Shown here in pieces: positions 45,971 through 59,277 of a DNA stretch of 64,000 nucleotides. Source of the stretch: Ziziphus jujuba (Eukaryota; Streptophyta; Magnoliopsida; Rosales; Rhamnaceae); the NCBI RefSeq assembly GCF_031755915.1, contig NC_083390.1, forward strand, positions 24,671,001-24,735,000. Direction: 5' to 3'. The stretch's first letter is position 1, and each line of letters starts with the position of its first letter. The notes under the pieces are model-generated. The model made no database searches. It saw only the letters and a program-made list of their open reading frames with translations, and was not told the DNA's origin. Position numbers and translations under genes: made by a program.

Positions 45971-46468
45971 GGGTATCTATCCTGCAGTTTTGTGTCTAGA
46001 GAGATAGAGTATAAGAAGTAGATCTGTTATATTTATTGTTTTCCTCAACGTTTGGTATGCAATCTAGTTCACCTCATTCTTTCCGTGTCACAAGGAAGAA
46101 TTTCGTTCCGTACACATTCATATTTTTGTTAGCAATAGTTAGAATTGGTCCTATTTTACTCTAACTGAGCAGGTTTTGTGCTTGCGCTTGAGGAACTTAC
46201 AGTGTTGGTATTAGTTTCGCCGGCTTTTTTCGATGTTTTTCAGAGTTTTTTTTTTTTGGAGGGTGCTTGTATTTTCTAGGTGCTATTTCATCCAAGTGAA
46301 ATGGTGCTATTCTGTTGTATCTTATGCTGGTTTTATGAGTCAATGATAGAGGCAACTTCCTTTTAATTCCTGTCTTTCATTTTTAGGTTCAATGATAAGC
46401 AAGGACAATTCAGCTTTGCTTTGTGGATAATGAGAAAATGTAGATATGGCAATATCTATATATCTCTT

Positions 46469-46506
<38 letters not shown>

Positions 46507-47260
46507 TGCTAATAAAGGAATTTTCAGATACTCAATTTGAAAGCTAAAATCTAATTTAATAATAAGGAAAATTACAAAGTACGCCCTTGAACTTTCATCA
46601 AAGTCTCAAATTGCCCTTGTAAACTTTTTATTTTTATATTTTTTCATCAATTTTTCTCCTCCGTGTGTCAAATTTTGCCCCTTTTTAAAACGCTTAATTA
46701 GATTTTGATGAAATTGACCAATCGATATTAAAATTTTGCTCATATAAATAAAACATGCCTAAATAAAAAAAATTTCAAAACTTTTTTTGAATACATTGTT
46801 TAAAAGATGAACCAAAATGATTCATTCTCGATATATTTTTCAATTTTTATCAAATGTGATTTTTTTATTTTATAACAAGTTGTAATTGTCATTCTGGAAA
46901 ATCAAATTTCAAATTTCACTTGTAAAAAAAAAAAAAAAAATAATAATAATAATTTGAATTCTAACCCAAAGAATGTAGTAAAAAAAATTTAGGGAAACCG
47001 AACAAATTGAATGAAAATAGAAGGGGCTATGCTATAATTTCATCTTAATAATAAGAATCGAATATTCACTTCCTTATTTATTCCTACTTTTCCATTCATA
47101 CGAAAACAAAGGATTCATATTTTCTAAGAATAAAGGCCAATTTAACATGAAATTGATATAAAAGCAGTGCGAAGCCAAAGCATCACCCAATTGGTTCACA
47201 ATCTCCACTCTAATTCTTTCTATAAACTACCCAAACATACTAAGATGTTTACAAATCCTA
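45971..47260 (+). other. OTU 3' region and AT-rich sequence
   Basis: This is the 3' untranslated and downstream region of the OTU gene; the parts at about 45980-46080 and 46340-46440 recur further downstream. It contains (TC)n(TA)n at 46466-46505. From about 46565 the sequence (ACAAAGTACGCCCTTGAAC..) resembles the ends of common plant non-autonomous DNA elements, but I could not find a matching inverted end. Confidence 0.45.
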
Positions 47261-47264
47261 TTTA

Positions 47265-49641
47265 TTATGCAACATAGCAAATGATGTGGTATTATTTTAT
47301 TGATTCATATTGGGTTTCATTTATCATTTTAAAAGTTAACTTATTACTAATAAGGCTAGTTATATGAAATAAATTTTATCAAGATTGTATCAAGTGCTGT
47401 TAATATTTGATTGGTTTATATCTAATTATATTTATCCTTCAAGTTCACTTATCCATAATTTGATTATATTAATATGTTAACTAATAAAATATTAACACTT
47501 GGCACTTAGTATAGTTTTAATAAATTTATTTAGTATATCTCTAATATTTCTATTAATTTGCCAACCAATAAAACTATGCTATTACATTATTTTTGCCACA
47601 TCTTGATGCTGTAGCAGTACTCGTTACCCCCAAAATTGTCTCTTTAACAAGTAACAGAACTCTGCCTAATATAACTCTCCTCCTCTAATTGGGATTTGCT
47701 TTTAATTAGAACTCTGCTGAGGTTTGTTTTACTTGGACCCCAAGCTAACTCATCTATATATTCAGCTAGGTTTGTTTTTAATTGGAACCTAAGCTAACCC
47801 CCCTATATATATATTCAGCTAGGCTTGCGTCAATATTGTTTTAAAAATTCTTGTTTCAGATTTTGGGAGGGTCAAATTTCCTGTGAGAGAAATTAGGTTG
47901 CCCTGGCACTCTCGGGACACTACTGCGGTTTTTTGTGTATAGAGATATAATGGAGGAACTAGCTGTTATATTTAATGTTGTTTTCCTTCGCTGTTTGGGT
48001 ATGCAATCTACTTCAAAATTGACCCAAAAATATTGATGGAAACAAGGACATATAACAGATCTACTTCTTCCATCATCTCTCTAAGACACTACAAAAGAAG
48101 AAAGAAAATGTCTTTTCTTTGGTAAATAATGACGGGGCGTATACTAATGTTCGAAAAACCAAAATAAATTAATTATTCTTTCATACTCTGCACTTTAGAA
48201 TGTCAAAGTTCTTTTTATTTTATTTTTAATTTTCCCTTTTAATTTTAGTTTATTATTATTATTATTTTTAATCTATTTTGTTTTTTGTTTTCCTTTGTTT
48301 TTGATTGTATGATGTGGGCTTGGAGTTTCTTGTAATGGCGGTGTCTAGCTGTGAGAATGGGCCTAAAGCAACTTTTGTTGCTACAGTAGAACTCTAATTT
48401 GCAGCCTAGATTTTCTTCCATTACGCACCAGTGTCTTCGTTCTCTGGTTATATAGGCAGGTTTTTGTTTGCAATTTAGTGAGTTAATTTTCTTGTTTGTT
48501 TCTTTATTGTTGGATTTGAATTCTCATTAATAGTTAATGCAATAAGCGTTATATTATTGTTTCAAGAATTCTTGTCTAGGATGGTTAAGTCCATCACTAT
48601 ATGAATCCCTTTGTTTCCCATTCTTGTTAAAATTTCCGCCGATAAAAAGGTTTTCCATGGTTCTCAGGGCATTTAGTGGCAGTTTTAGTGTCTAGAGAGA
48701 CAGAGTACTAGTCATTATATTTAATATTGTTTTCTTTAATTGTTTTGTGATACAATAAAAAAGAAAAAAAGAAAAAAAAAAGAAAAGAAAAAAAAAAGGG
48801 TGAACTACAATATTATTGCATGCCAAAGATATGGAAAACAATTAAATAGATATAATGAACTACTACTCCTTAATCTCTCTGAGATACTGATTAAAAAGAG
48901 AAGAAAGAAGAAAGAAAAAAGAAGAAAACCACCTAGTTATATTCGTTTATTTACAGGGCTTAAAAGTTATATACGTCTATCAGAATTCTAACTTTCCTCA
49001 TTGTTTTAATTTTTAACTAGAACTACTCTGCCTAATGTTTGAAAAATTTCTTGTTTCAGGTTTTGGTAATATTGGTGGTTAAGTCGACAACTATGAACCC
49101 CTTTGTGCCTATTCTTGTTGAAATTTCATCCAAAAAAAAATTAGGTGCCATGGTACTGGGGCAGTTAGTTTGTGTCTACAGAGACAAACGAGATTTTTTT
49201 TTTTTTTTTAAATCTTTTATTATTATTATTTTATTTGTTAATCCTGGATGATGAAGAGGCAATTCCTTTTAATTCCTTCTCCATTTTTAGCTTCAATGAT
49301 AAACAGGGCCAATCCAACTTTGCTTGTAGATAACTGGGAAACTGTTTACCATTCTTATTTACCAAGTAATATAGCAAACAACATGGTATTATTTTATTAA
49401 TTCGTATTAAATTTCATTTATCCTTTTAAACTTATTGCTATTTAATATTATATTAATTTCCCAACCAATAAAATTATACTATATTATATTATTTTTGCCT
49501 AGGTGGTAATTTACTTGGTAAACATCTTCATGCTGTAGTAGTACTCATTATCCAAAATTCTGTCTCCTATAATTAATAGAATTCTGCCTAACACTAACTT
49601 TTCTATGACTTAATTTGCTTTCGATTAGAACTATGCTGAGG

Positions 49642-49678
<37 letters not shown>

Positions 49679-50410
49679 CATACATTCAGCTAGTGTTTCT
49701 TCTGCTACCAATGGCTCCGATTCTGTGGTTATATAAGCATGCATTTATTTCCAATTGAATTTTTCTGTTTGTTTCTTTAGTAATAAATAAATAAATAAAA
49801 TAAAATAAAAAAGTATAATTTAGTTGGATTTGATTTCCAGTAACCGGCAATATTATTTTAAAAATTATTGTTTCAGGTTTTGGGAGGGTCAAATTTCCTG
49901 GGATAAAAATTATGTTGCCATGGCACTCTCGGGGCAATATTTGCAATTTTTTGTGTATAGAGAGACAATGAAGAACTAGCTGTCATATTTAACAATTTTG
50001 TTTTTCATCGTTGTTGGTATGCAATCCAGTTCAAATTGACCCCCAAAAAAAATAAAAATAAAATGTGAACCATACCAAATATCGATAGAACAAAGGATAC
50101 ATGACTGCTACATTTCAGACACTGAAGAAGAAGGAAGGAAAAAAAAAAAAAAAAGAAAATCCCTATTTGTTTGGTAAATAGGGATGGGGTATATATTTAT
50201 GTTGTCAAAAAACCAATATAAAATTTTTTTACTCTGCACTCGTCTAAGTTTTTTTTTAATTTTTGTTTTAGTTTTTTTATTTTTAATATTCCTTCTTTTT
50301 ATTTATTTATTGTTTGGCCATTTGTTTCCCTCTGTCTCTGATTATATGATGAGGTCTTGGAGTTTCTTGTAATGGGGGTGTCTGGCTGGGAGATTGGGCC
50401 TAAAGCAACT
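47265..50410 (+). repeat. Degenerate tandem copies of the OTU terminal exon and 3' region
   Basis: Copies of the exon-4/3' segment are recognisable at about 47850-48030, 48570-48760, 49050-49260 and 49865-50040. Shared landmarks are a TTTCAGG acceptor-like start, AGGTTGCC.TGG..CTC, TTTTGTGT(C/A)TA.AGAGA, CTGTTATATTTAATG and GGTATGCAATC. The flanks also match: 47265-48380 pairs with 49360-50410, ending at GGGCCTAAAGCAACT. None retains the ADHY catalytic codons in an open frame. They are non-functional duplicates. Confidence 0.75.
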
Positions 50411-50455
50411 GAGGGAGATGATGATAAAAGGACGTGCTCTTTGGATGTGTTTGGT

Positions 50456-53240
50456 TTGTCGGATTGGCCAGGATTGGATGGGACACAGTCCCAGTCTGCC
50501 AGTCTGCTGTTTGGTTGATCATTTTGAGCTCGGGACAGGTTTAACCTAAACAGTAAATTAATCCCAAATGATCGGGACACAGCTGACCCGTCTCCCCCCT
50601 AGGTCATTTTTGTCCCAAACTCAAAAAACCCTTGTTCTCTCGCGTATCGTTGCCTCGCGTGGAAGATCGAAGGAAAAATCACAGTTGCAACTCTCAGAGA
50701 AAGAAACACGGTTGGTGAGTATCTCTATCTACATCTCTATCTGTTTTCTTCTCTGCATCTCTATCTGTTTTCTTCTTCCTGTATTGTGACATTTTTTCGT
50801 ATAGGCCATCTTATACTCGATCTGGAAAGGGCTTCCATTTGCAAGTAAAACCCCAAACTCCAAAGAACCCAGGCAAGTGTCATCTTTCTCTCCTCTCTGT
50901 TTTGTTGTCGTGGGATCTCGCCGATATATCTTTAAAAAAAAAAAAAAAAATTTCCTTAAAAATTTTACCCAAAAATCGTTAGTGTTTTCTCTGCATTTGG
51001 GAAATCTTTTTTCCCTCAATTTGTGTTTTCTTTCGGGTTGGGAAAGGGCTTCCATCTTCCTCTCTGTTTTATGTTGTCGTGGGTGTGGATTTGAAACCCA
51101 CTTTTGATCTCTCACTGAGATATCTCCATACAGATGTTTTGAAAACTAAAAACATAACCAAGTTTTCTAACCATTTCCATTTTTGTTCTAAAAAATACTT
51201 GCATTTTTTGGTTCATTTTTTAAAACCAAAAAATTTAGTTTTTCCGTTCTTCTTTCTGGTGATGCGATAGACTAATTGCCTCTCTTGTTCCCAAACTCTT
51301 TAATCCTCTTGCATCCTTTCTCTAGCCTTCTTTGTCACAGATGATGGTTAAATCGCTGGCACTGGAATGCTTGCTGGTGTAAAGCTTATTGACTAATGGT
51401 TAGCACAAATTGCTAGATCTGCAGACTAAGATTGTAAGCTACACTTTCGTTTTCTTTTATTTCTAGCATGATAAATCTGTTGTAAAGTTTTTCAGATCTT
51501 GGTTTTAGACACGTATTTCGATTTTGACGGTCTAGGCTTTTATTACTCTCACTCCTAGATCTGATATAGTGTAAAACAATGTGTGGTTTTGTTCATGTCT
51601 CTGGATATGATCATGATTATTGCTTATAACGTAAAACAATGTGTGGTTTTGTTCATGTCTCTGGATATGATCATGATTATTGTTTCTTTTATTTTGCATT
51701 TGGGTCGTAGGGTTGCGTTATTGCTTGCTTTTTCTTCCAAATTTGGATATGAGTTTTTCAGGTTTGGATTGGTTATTGGCAGTATTAAGATATTAATGTT
51801 TCTACTTGAAAAGCTTATAATGTTATGTCTTTTCATCTCTTGATAAAGTCTCTCCCTAAATGTTCTGATTGGTTAAGTAAAAGTTATAACAAGGTATCTC
51901 ATAATCTTTGTAAATGGGCTGTAATTTTTATATTAGGGGAAAGGCTTTTTTATAAATGAATTTTCTTAGCAAAGAAAAATAATAATATATTAAAGATTTT
52001 GGAAACAATTGTTTACCATGTCTGCTTGTTTCGAGAACCAGTATATAAGCTGTGTGATATGAATAAGAGCCATATGGTTGGAGAAACTAAATAATTTGAA
52101 TTTGTCAGGTGAGGCCCATGGAAACCCGCAGAGCTAGATTTACTAGCTTGGACCGAACTATATTCAGTTTGGTCCAAAAAACATTTTCAAAAGTCCAGTT
52201 TAAGTTATCTTAGTACAATCCAACATCCCAAAGAAACTGGACTTTTTGAAACTCCTTTGGTTACAAGTTCTCTAGTAAGCCATGCCTATTTATTGGTTTA
52301 AGTAAAAAATTAAAAATTAAAAAAATAAAACGTGCGCGCACACATGCAATAACAAAAACAAGACAAAAATTGTCTGATCTCATTGAACCATCCCCAACTT
52401 TTATAAGAAAGACATCAAATTGAAATGCTCTTGTAGTGTTTTAATTCTTGTGATAAGATAATATCAGGTCATTACTCTTCAACTAGATACCACAACTTGC
52501 ATCTAGGGCAGGTTCTTAATGTGCTATAGTCCCTTGTTAAAGAACATTCATTCTATATCCTTAGTTGTGATAAATAGGACAATATAAGTCATTTTAACAC
52601 TTCTCCCATTAAACTGGTATATTTACTGCCTCAATTAATCTGGGAATGACCAAAGATTGCAAAAATAATGCAGTGCGAAGTTTGAAACAGGAGGAGCAGC
52701 TCCTGAAAATGCATTATATTCATGTACTTAAACCTTTAAATTTCAATATTAACGTGTGCTGTTGGAACATCTATATGTTAGGGTAGCTTTCTCTTCTATT
52801 TGCATTAATTTTAGAGTCTGGCTTATTGACCAAGGTTATCAATGTTTGTGAGGGTCCCTTGTGTAGCATGTATAGATTAGAATGAAGTGTTTTAGTTTCA
52901 TTGAAGTGTTATTTTTCTACAAATTAAAAATGGAATAACATAAATGAGGATTCAAGTGACAGGCAACTGCTTCAATGATAGACCTGTAAATTCTCCAGTT
53001 TGTAATAATTTGAAATAAAAAAATAAAAGTGTCCATTGCGTGAGAAATTATTCACTAGGCCAGGTTTACAAGTTCATAAATTGTCCCAACCAATGGTAAA
53101 ATGCTGAACACATTGAAAAATATAACCCAAACACTCAATCTAATTTGTTCTGCATATGCTTATCTGTTATGGAATTACCTTTCTTTTTGTATAGTTTATA
53201 GCTTATCATTTATTCATAATGTCTTTCTTATTGTGCAGTT
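50456..53240 (+). other. Harbinger left region, no confident gene
   Basis: 50590-50720 has the look of a promoter/leader ending in a donor-like GGTGAGTATC. 51571-51690 has a 60-base tandem duplication. 51700-53200 shows no recognisable coding exons. Confidence 0.4.
51571..51682. repeat. 60-base direct tandem duplication
   Basis: GTAAAACAATGTGTGGTTTT through GATCATGATTATTG (52 bases) is repeated without a mismatch at 51571-51622 and 51631-51682, period 60. Confidence 0.95.
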
Positions 53241-53352
53241 CAGAGATTATCTTGTGATTTGGATCAGTCGGACAAAGAGGCAGTGCAATTTGTGATTGAG
53301 AAACTTCGATCCCTGACAGCCAAAAAAGCTTGGTTAGATGAACAGTGCTTCT
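53241..53352 (+). other. Possible orphan exon, unknown family
   Basis: After an acceptor-like TTATTGTGCAG at about 53229-53239, the frame reads LSCDLDQSDKEAVQFVIEK, then LRSLTAKKAWLDEQ, whose composition looks like a real charged helical protein segment, unlike its AT-rich surroundings. No donor site or family was recognised. It could be the remnant of a host gene exon or an untranslated part of the transposon. Confidence 0.3.
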
Positions 53353-53711
53353 TAATAGTGGTGTTGATAAAATGTTTTAGATATTGTTTGTTGGTTTCCC
53401 TGCTAAGTATTTATCTTTGTATTTCATTGAAGAAAATCTTAAAATCCATCTTGAAGCATTTTATTGATGATGTGTGGCAACAGTTGAAATTTGGGAATGA
53501 TGTTTGGAAAATCTATCATGTTTGCTCATTTGGTGTTTTCCATTGGCATGCCAATAACCATCTGTTCAAAAACCAAAAAGAAAATCAACTTTATATTATA
53601 TTAAGTACGCACTTAATATATGTGAACAAGCTTTCAAACTTTATGTTCAGATTTATTCAGCTAATTTTGTTTTTTTTTTTAACAATAAAGGCTTTTAAAT
53701 TACATTATTGA

Positions 53712-53857
53712 ATATAAGTTTTTGCTTAAGATTGAAAAATTAACAGATTTAATTTATAAGGATTATTTGTGAATGTCATTATACAAATTAGTGCAACCTG
53801 GCTAATCAACTAAATTTACATGGCCTGTAAACTAAATAAAAAATAGATAATTCGTTG

Positions 53858-53888
<31 letters not shown>

Positions 53889-54530
53889 TTCTTTTTTAAC
53901 CTTGTGAGATGGAAACATTTAAGACACAGGTTTTAAGGGCAATCAAGTTGTTTTCTATTAGATGATTTGGGTTTTAAAAAATTATAAGCATTTTGGTCTT
54001 TCGACCATAAATATTGGATCAATTTTGGAGCATTATTACATGTTATATCCTAGTTATAAAATATGTGTTTTAACCCTACATTTGTTTTAGTGTTTTAGAC
54101 ATAAAATATATTAAGTTACAATTTCTTAAACATGGTATGTGCTTTGGTTGATGACAAATGGAATGAGAAATGCTTTGTAAGTTGAAAAATGCTTGACACG
54201 AACATGATTTATTGGATTAGTCAGCTTGTTAAACGACACATGTTATTAAGAATATGCTTGCTCATACTTGAAAAATGGTAAATGAAAATCCTGGTTTGCT
54301 ACATAGTTGATATATGACAAGTCAAATTAAATTTTGATTAGTCATACTCATCTTATGGCAAACGGAAGGAATAGATTTGCGTTGTTTCATACAAATAGAT
54401 GTATCTTGGAATTGATTTGCGTTGTTTAGTCCAAAGTAGTTTATGTATCTCAAATTTAATATGCTATTTATTTATTTATTTTTCTTGAGGCATTTTTTTG
54501 TTTTTTATTTTATTTTTTTATTTTTTTGTA
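53712..54530. other. AT-rich, no gene seen
   Basis: Contains (TA)n at 53861-53887. It ends in a T-rich acceptor (TTTTTTTGTAG) just before the transposase ATG. Confidence 0.45.
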
Positions 54531-54536
54531 GTACAT

Positions 54537-55893
54537 ATGGATCGAAGAAAAGTCGCTGCATTCCTGTTACTTCCAAATGATTCACAATTAGAGTCTTTTT
54601 GTACAGCTTTTATGTTACTTTTGCTTATGTATATGTACTGGGCATATATAAGGCGAAATGTTAGAGGTTATAGAAATCAATTACCTAGGAATGTAGAATT
54701 GCGTATGTCTTTTCTAAATAGTCTGCTAGACAATGATGTTAATTGTATTAGTCAGCTTAGGATGGATAGGAGAACATTTGATACTTTATGTCAGTTATTA
54801 GACGATGTTGGATATGTTAAAAGTGATGGCATTGTTACATTGCAAGAGCAAGTGTGTATATTTCTGCATATAATTGCTCACCATACCAAGAACCGTACAA
54901 TTATCACTTGATTTTTTAGATCGGGAGAGACAATAAGTCGATATTTCAATTTTGTGTTGCATGGAGTACTGCGCTTACATAAGATTCTGTTGAGCCATCC
55001 AAAACCTGTATCAGATAATTGTTTGGATGATAGATGGAAAGTATTTAAGGTACGTTTGTGGAATAGCTTCGTTATTAATATTATAGTTCAATTAGTTGGA
55101 ACATCATCTGATGTTAGTAACTTTGTTAATGGCGTAGAATTGTTTGGGAGCTTTAGATGGAATTTACATTAAGGTGAATGTACCAGAAATCGATAAGCCA
55201 AGATATCGTACAAGAAAGGGTGAGATAGCCACAAATGTTTTAGGTGTATGTAATCCAAATATGGAATTTATATTTGTATTACCTGGTTGGGAAGATTCCA
55301 CTTTAGATTTAAGAGTACTCCGTGATGCATTAAGTAGGCCAAATGGGTTAAGAGTACCAACCGGTAAGGCTAATTCTCAAAATTTAAATTGTAGTAACCA
55401 ACATTGCATATACTAATAGGAGATATGTTTTTACTTTTTAGGTTGTTATTACTTAGTAGATGCTGGTTATACTAATGGTGAAGGATTTCTTGCACCATAT
55501 AGAGGAACAAGATATCACATTTCTGAGTGGAGAGATGGTTGTGCACCCATAAATCACGAAGAGTATTTCAACATGAAGTATGCATCTGCTAGGAATGTCA
55601 TAGAAAGATGCTTTGGGGTTCTTAAAAAACGGTGGGCAATTTTAAGAAGTCCATCTTTCTATCCTATTGCAACACAAATCAAGATCATTACCCCATGTTG
55701 CCTTAAACATAATCTTATTAGAAGAGAAATAATAATTGATCCTGGGGAAGTTGAGTTTGATAGGAGTGAAGATGTTGCCGTTCGTACCGACGATGACATT
55801 ATAGGATCGATTTCTTCCTCGGACCAATGGACTAACTGGAGAGATGATTTAGCTAAGAAAATGTTTGATGAGAGGAGATGTCATGGACATTAG
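54537..55893 (+). pseudogene. PIF/Harbinger transposase (DDE_Tnp_4), nonsense-broken
   Basis: Coding pieces are 54537-55049, 55138-55363 and 55442-55893, with GT..AG introns in frame. The N-terminal part has LRMDRRTFDTLCQLL and LQEQVCIFLHIIAHH; after an in-frame TGA at about 54910 it continues [16 protein letters not shown]. The catalytic DDE domain is complete: first Asp in GALDGIYI, second Asp in LVDAGYTNGEGFLAPYRG, Glu in NVIERCFGVLKKRW. These enzymes cut and reinsert Harbinger elements and need the partner SANT protein for nuclear import and end binding. One stop codon disables the frame, so the copy is recently dead or relies on another copy. Confidence 0.88.
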
Positions 55894-56075
55894 TGGTTGA
55901 GTGTTTTAATGCTCTTGTAATTGTTTTATTTTATACTGTTTGTTAAACATCTTGGATCATTTGTATGAAAACCAATTTATATTATATGTCATTGTTGTCA
56001 TATGTGAATGATTTTTTCTTATTTTCTTGCTGTTATTGTACTGTTGAAATCATAAAAATTTGTATTTTAATAGAA

Positions 56076-56423
56076 ATGGAAGTTGGAGGTAGCAGTCATG
56101 ATATCCGAGGGATTGAATCTAGACATACATGGAGTAAAGTGGAGGAAGATGCTTTGCTGCTTATTTTAGATGAGGTTGTAGCTAGTGGACAGCGGTGTGA
56201 CACCGAATCATTCAAGCCTGGCACAATTACTATGACTGAGAGGCAATTGGCTGAGATATGTCCTAATTCGGGCTTGCGAGCAAATCCACACATTGAGTTA
56301 AAGCTGAAAAAGTGGAAGAAACAATATGGTATAATATATGATATGCTAAACAAAAGTGGCTTCGGATGGAATGACTCTCTTAAATGTGTGGAAGTTGATA
56401 GTGACGAAGTTTGGAAGCATATG
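56076..56423 (+). pseudogene. Harbinger Myb/SANT-like ORF, 5' part
   Basis: Begins MEVGGSSHDIRG; the SANT/Myb-like domain is WSKVEEDALLLILDEVV..LKLKKWKKQYGIIYDML..GFGWNDSLKCVEVD. In PIF/Harbinger and Pong elements this ORF encodes the DNA-binding partner of the transposase. It is cut after EVWKHM by a solo LTR at 56424. Confidence 0.88.
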
Positions 56424-59272
56424 TGTAACACCCCGTCCCAAAGTACAACCGAAGTTTTCCAACTTTGACCGAGGTTGACCGTTGACCAAGGGGTCAAAAA
56501 TTGACTTTTTGTTCTGGTTGGAATTCTAGGTTGACTGAGATACCGTTACGAATTACACATTGGCACAAGTTCGTAGACTAGTAGCACGTTGAAAACGGAG
56601 CTACGGTTTGAAAGATATGAGCAAAACAAGTTGAGGTACAAACTGTCCAAGGGTGCCCGAGTTGACTTTTTATTCATGCAAAATTGAGCTTTGACTCATG
56701 CATGGTTGTGAAGTACTCATCGATACGAGTCCGTAGACTGGTGGCACGTCCGATTTGGACATGTGGTTTGAAAGTTATGGACCTGTAGAGTTTTTCAAAT
56801 ACTATATTATTTTAATATTATTTTTAAGCGTGTAACAATGTGCCACGTGTGACTTAATAAATGTGACCATGTGTCACCATGTTGAGATGCCACATGTCAA
56901 CCGTGTTTAATATCATATTATTTTATTGTTATTTTATATAATAATATTATTTTTTTAATATTGTTTAATTATTTTTAATTTATTTCTTTTTATTTCTTTT
57001 TATTTCTTTTTCTTTTCTTTTTTCTTTTTTTCTTTTCCCCCACGTGGGAAAACACCTGAAGCTCTCTTCTTCTTCCTCCTCCTTCTTCTTCCTTTCCTTT
57101 CCTTCTTCCTCTCGGGCCATCGCCGTTTCTTCGTTTTCGGCCACCACCTTGCTACACGCGCCGGCCAGAGATGAGCGAAGGGAGGAGACGAGCTTGGCGG
57201 AAAAATTTCACAGTCACCGGCCGCCGGACGAGCCCAGATATGGCCGGAGAAGCCGCTGGCCAGAAATTTTCTCTCTCCTCTTTTCTTGTGTTTTCCGACC
57301 AACCCAGCTCAACCCATACCTCTATTCCACCATTTTCGACCCCTCTGAATCCATTTTCGGGATTAGATTGCCCAAAATCCCCACCGTTTGAGAGATCCCT
57401 CAAGTTTAAACTCGACCGAATCTTTTCGGCCAAATTCCGGCCACTGCCGGTCAAATTGAGCCCAATGGAGGTCAGTAATGTGATCCTCATCTCACAAGCT
57501 TTCTATAGACATATAATTTGTCAATTTTGGTTAACGTTTGTGTTAGACCCCCCGGATACCAGGTATTATTTACCCGAATAAAATATTAATTTATTTGACT
57601 GTGTGTGAATTGTGTTCTAGGAGCACGGGTGAGTCATGGAATTGATCCCATGGATGATCTTAGATTAATTGCGTGCTCCAGGTGAGTGACCCACCTTTAA
57701 AAAAAAAATATTTTGGGGTAATTAATTATATTTATGTGGTGTTAAATTGATATCTGAAATTTGTGCTCATGTAGTGGAATTTATTATAATTGGGAAAAAT
57801 GTATTATTTTATATATATTTATACCCATTGATGCTAAACAAAATTTTGGGTTACTAAGAATTTCTCGATTATTATTTTATTGTGATTTAATTGTATTTAT
57901 TATACATGAGCAAGTATTTTCATTAATTAATTGTGTTCGGATTTTAATATTATTTTTGGGCATAATTGGTTTAAATATTTTGTGAAAATATTTGTTTAAA
58001 TTGGTGGTTTAATTTTATAATTATGCCCGTGTAATATTATTTGTTGGACCTCGTGTTACAAGAAAAATTATTTGTTTATTCGTTATCGATGATTTCATAC
58101 CAGGTTTGTTAAAAGGAAAATATGTGGGATAGTAAATTTGAAATTGGTATATTTTCCACGGTAATTTTTGGAAAATCAGTACGGTTATAATTAATTTAAT
58201 AATTATTTTAGACGCACTCATACAGTATTGGTGTTCCGGTGTATATGTGGTTAGCGCGCAAGTATTATGTCTCCCGTGAGTTACCATTGGATCGAGGGCA
58301 GGCAAGTCTTATATATTGCGCATCAGCCGCCCCCCTCCTTGGCCGGGATGACAGTTTCAGCAGCGGTACTGTCGGGACACCGAAGTGCCGTTTGCAAGTT
58401 TCTCTCTTTAATCTCCCGCCAGTCGGTGCTCGGGATGCTGGGTATCGGATGGCATCACTGGTATATGGTGTGGTGCGTCAAGTACAAATTTTTTGGATAG
58501 AAAATTCAAACCCCAAAGTGTTCAAAAATGATTTGTTATAATTTATTACATTTTATTTATATTTGGGGTATTTATTTATTGTTTATTAAATTAATTGATC
58601 CCTTGGTTTTCGGGAGTACGAATATCGGGTTTTGTGTAAATGTTTTAAAAGGGGAACATTTCCAACGGAGTGAATAGTGAGGGTTTTGAGAGAAAATATT
58701 ACTCCAATTGTTATTATTATTTATTTATTTAATTGTTGATATTAATTAAATTCCTTTCATTGCTATATTATTAATATTAAAGGTGTTCAGTAGATAGGGT
58801 CACTCACTGAGATAATTAGCATCTCACGTTTTTAAATTTCGTTCCCCTAGGTTCAGGTTGGGAGACGTTAATTGTCCGGGGCGAGCCCAACGTCTTAGTT
58901 CGTTGCCGAAAGTCCAAGAAGTATTTCTTCCCTTTTTCCTCTTCATCTTGTATTGCTTTCTTATCTATCATTTTATTAATTCCACATTTATCTGTATAAT
59001 GCTCTGTATACTGTATTGGACATTTAGTTGTTATGTATGCACTGATTTGCTGTTATTCTTTGAAGTGCCGTAAATTTGTGGAATCAACTTGTAGTTTTGT
59101 GGGAGGACTAAGGGGATGTGTATAGAAGTGTGTTTTCAGTGCAGGAAATTTGTGGTAAGTCCTACCCTTAGGGGAGGTGCTGTCGGATTTTCCGTTGGAA
59201 GGTTCGATGGTATTTCCTTGGGATCAGGGCTTGTCTAGGGTTCCGGGGAGGAATTCTGGACGGGTCCTGACA
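56424..59272 (+). mobile_element. Solo LTR of the gypsy family in the Harbinger ORF
   Basis: It is 2849 bases long, TGTAACACCCC..GGGTCCTGACA, in the opposite orientation to the 8285-18156 element, with perfect 5-base duplications ATATG (56419-56423 and 59273-59277). It contains the same W-box cluster near its start, the paired CTAGTCTA.GAACTC-type motif, the GC-rich island and the GAGATAATTAGCATCTC segment. No internal region is present. Confidence 0.94.
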
Positions 59273-59277
59273 ATATG

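Noticed and set aside
46565..46760. Possible non-autonomous DNA transposon end (ACAAAGTACGCCCTTGAAC..)
   Set aside because: Resembles common plant element ends, but no matching inverted end or target duplication was found nearby.
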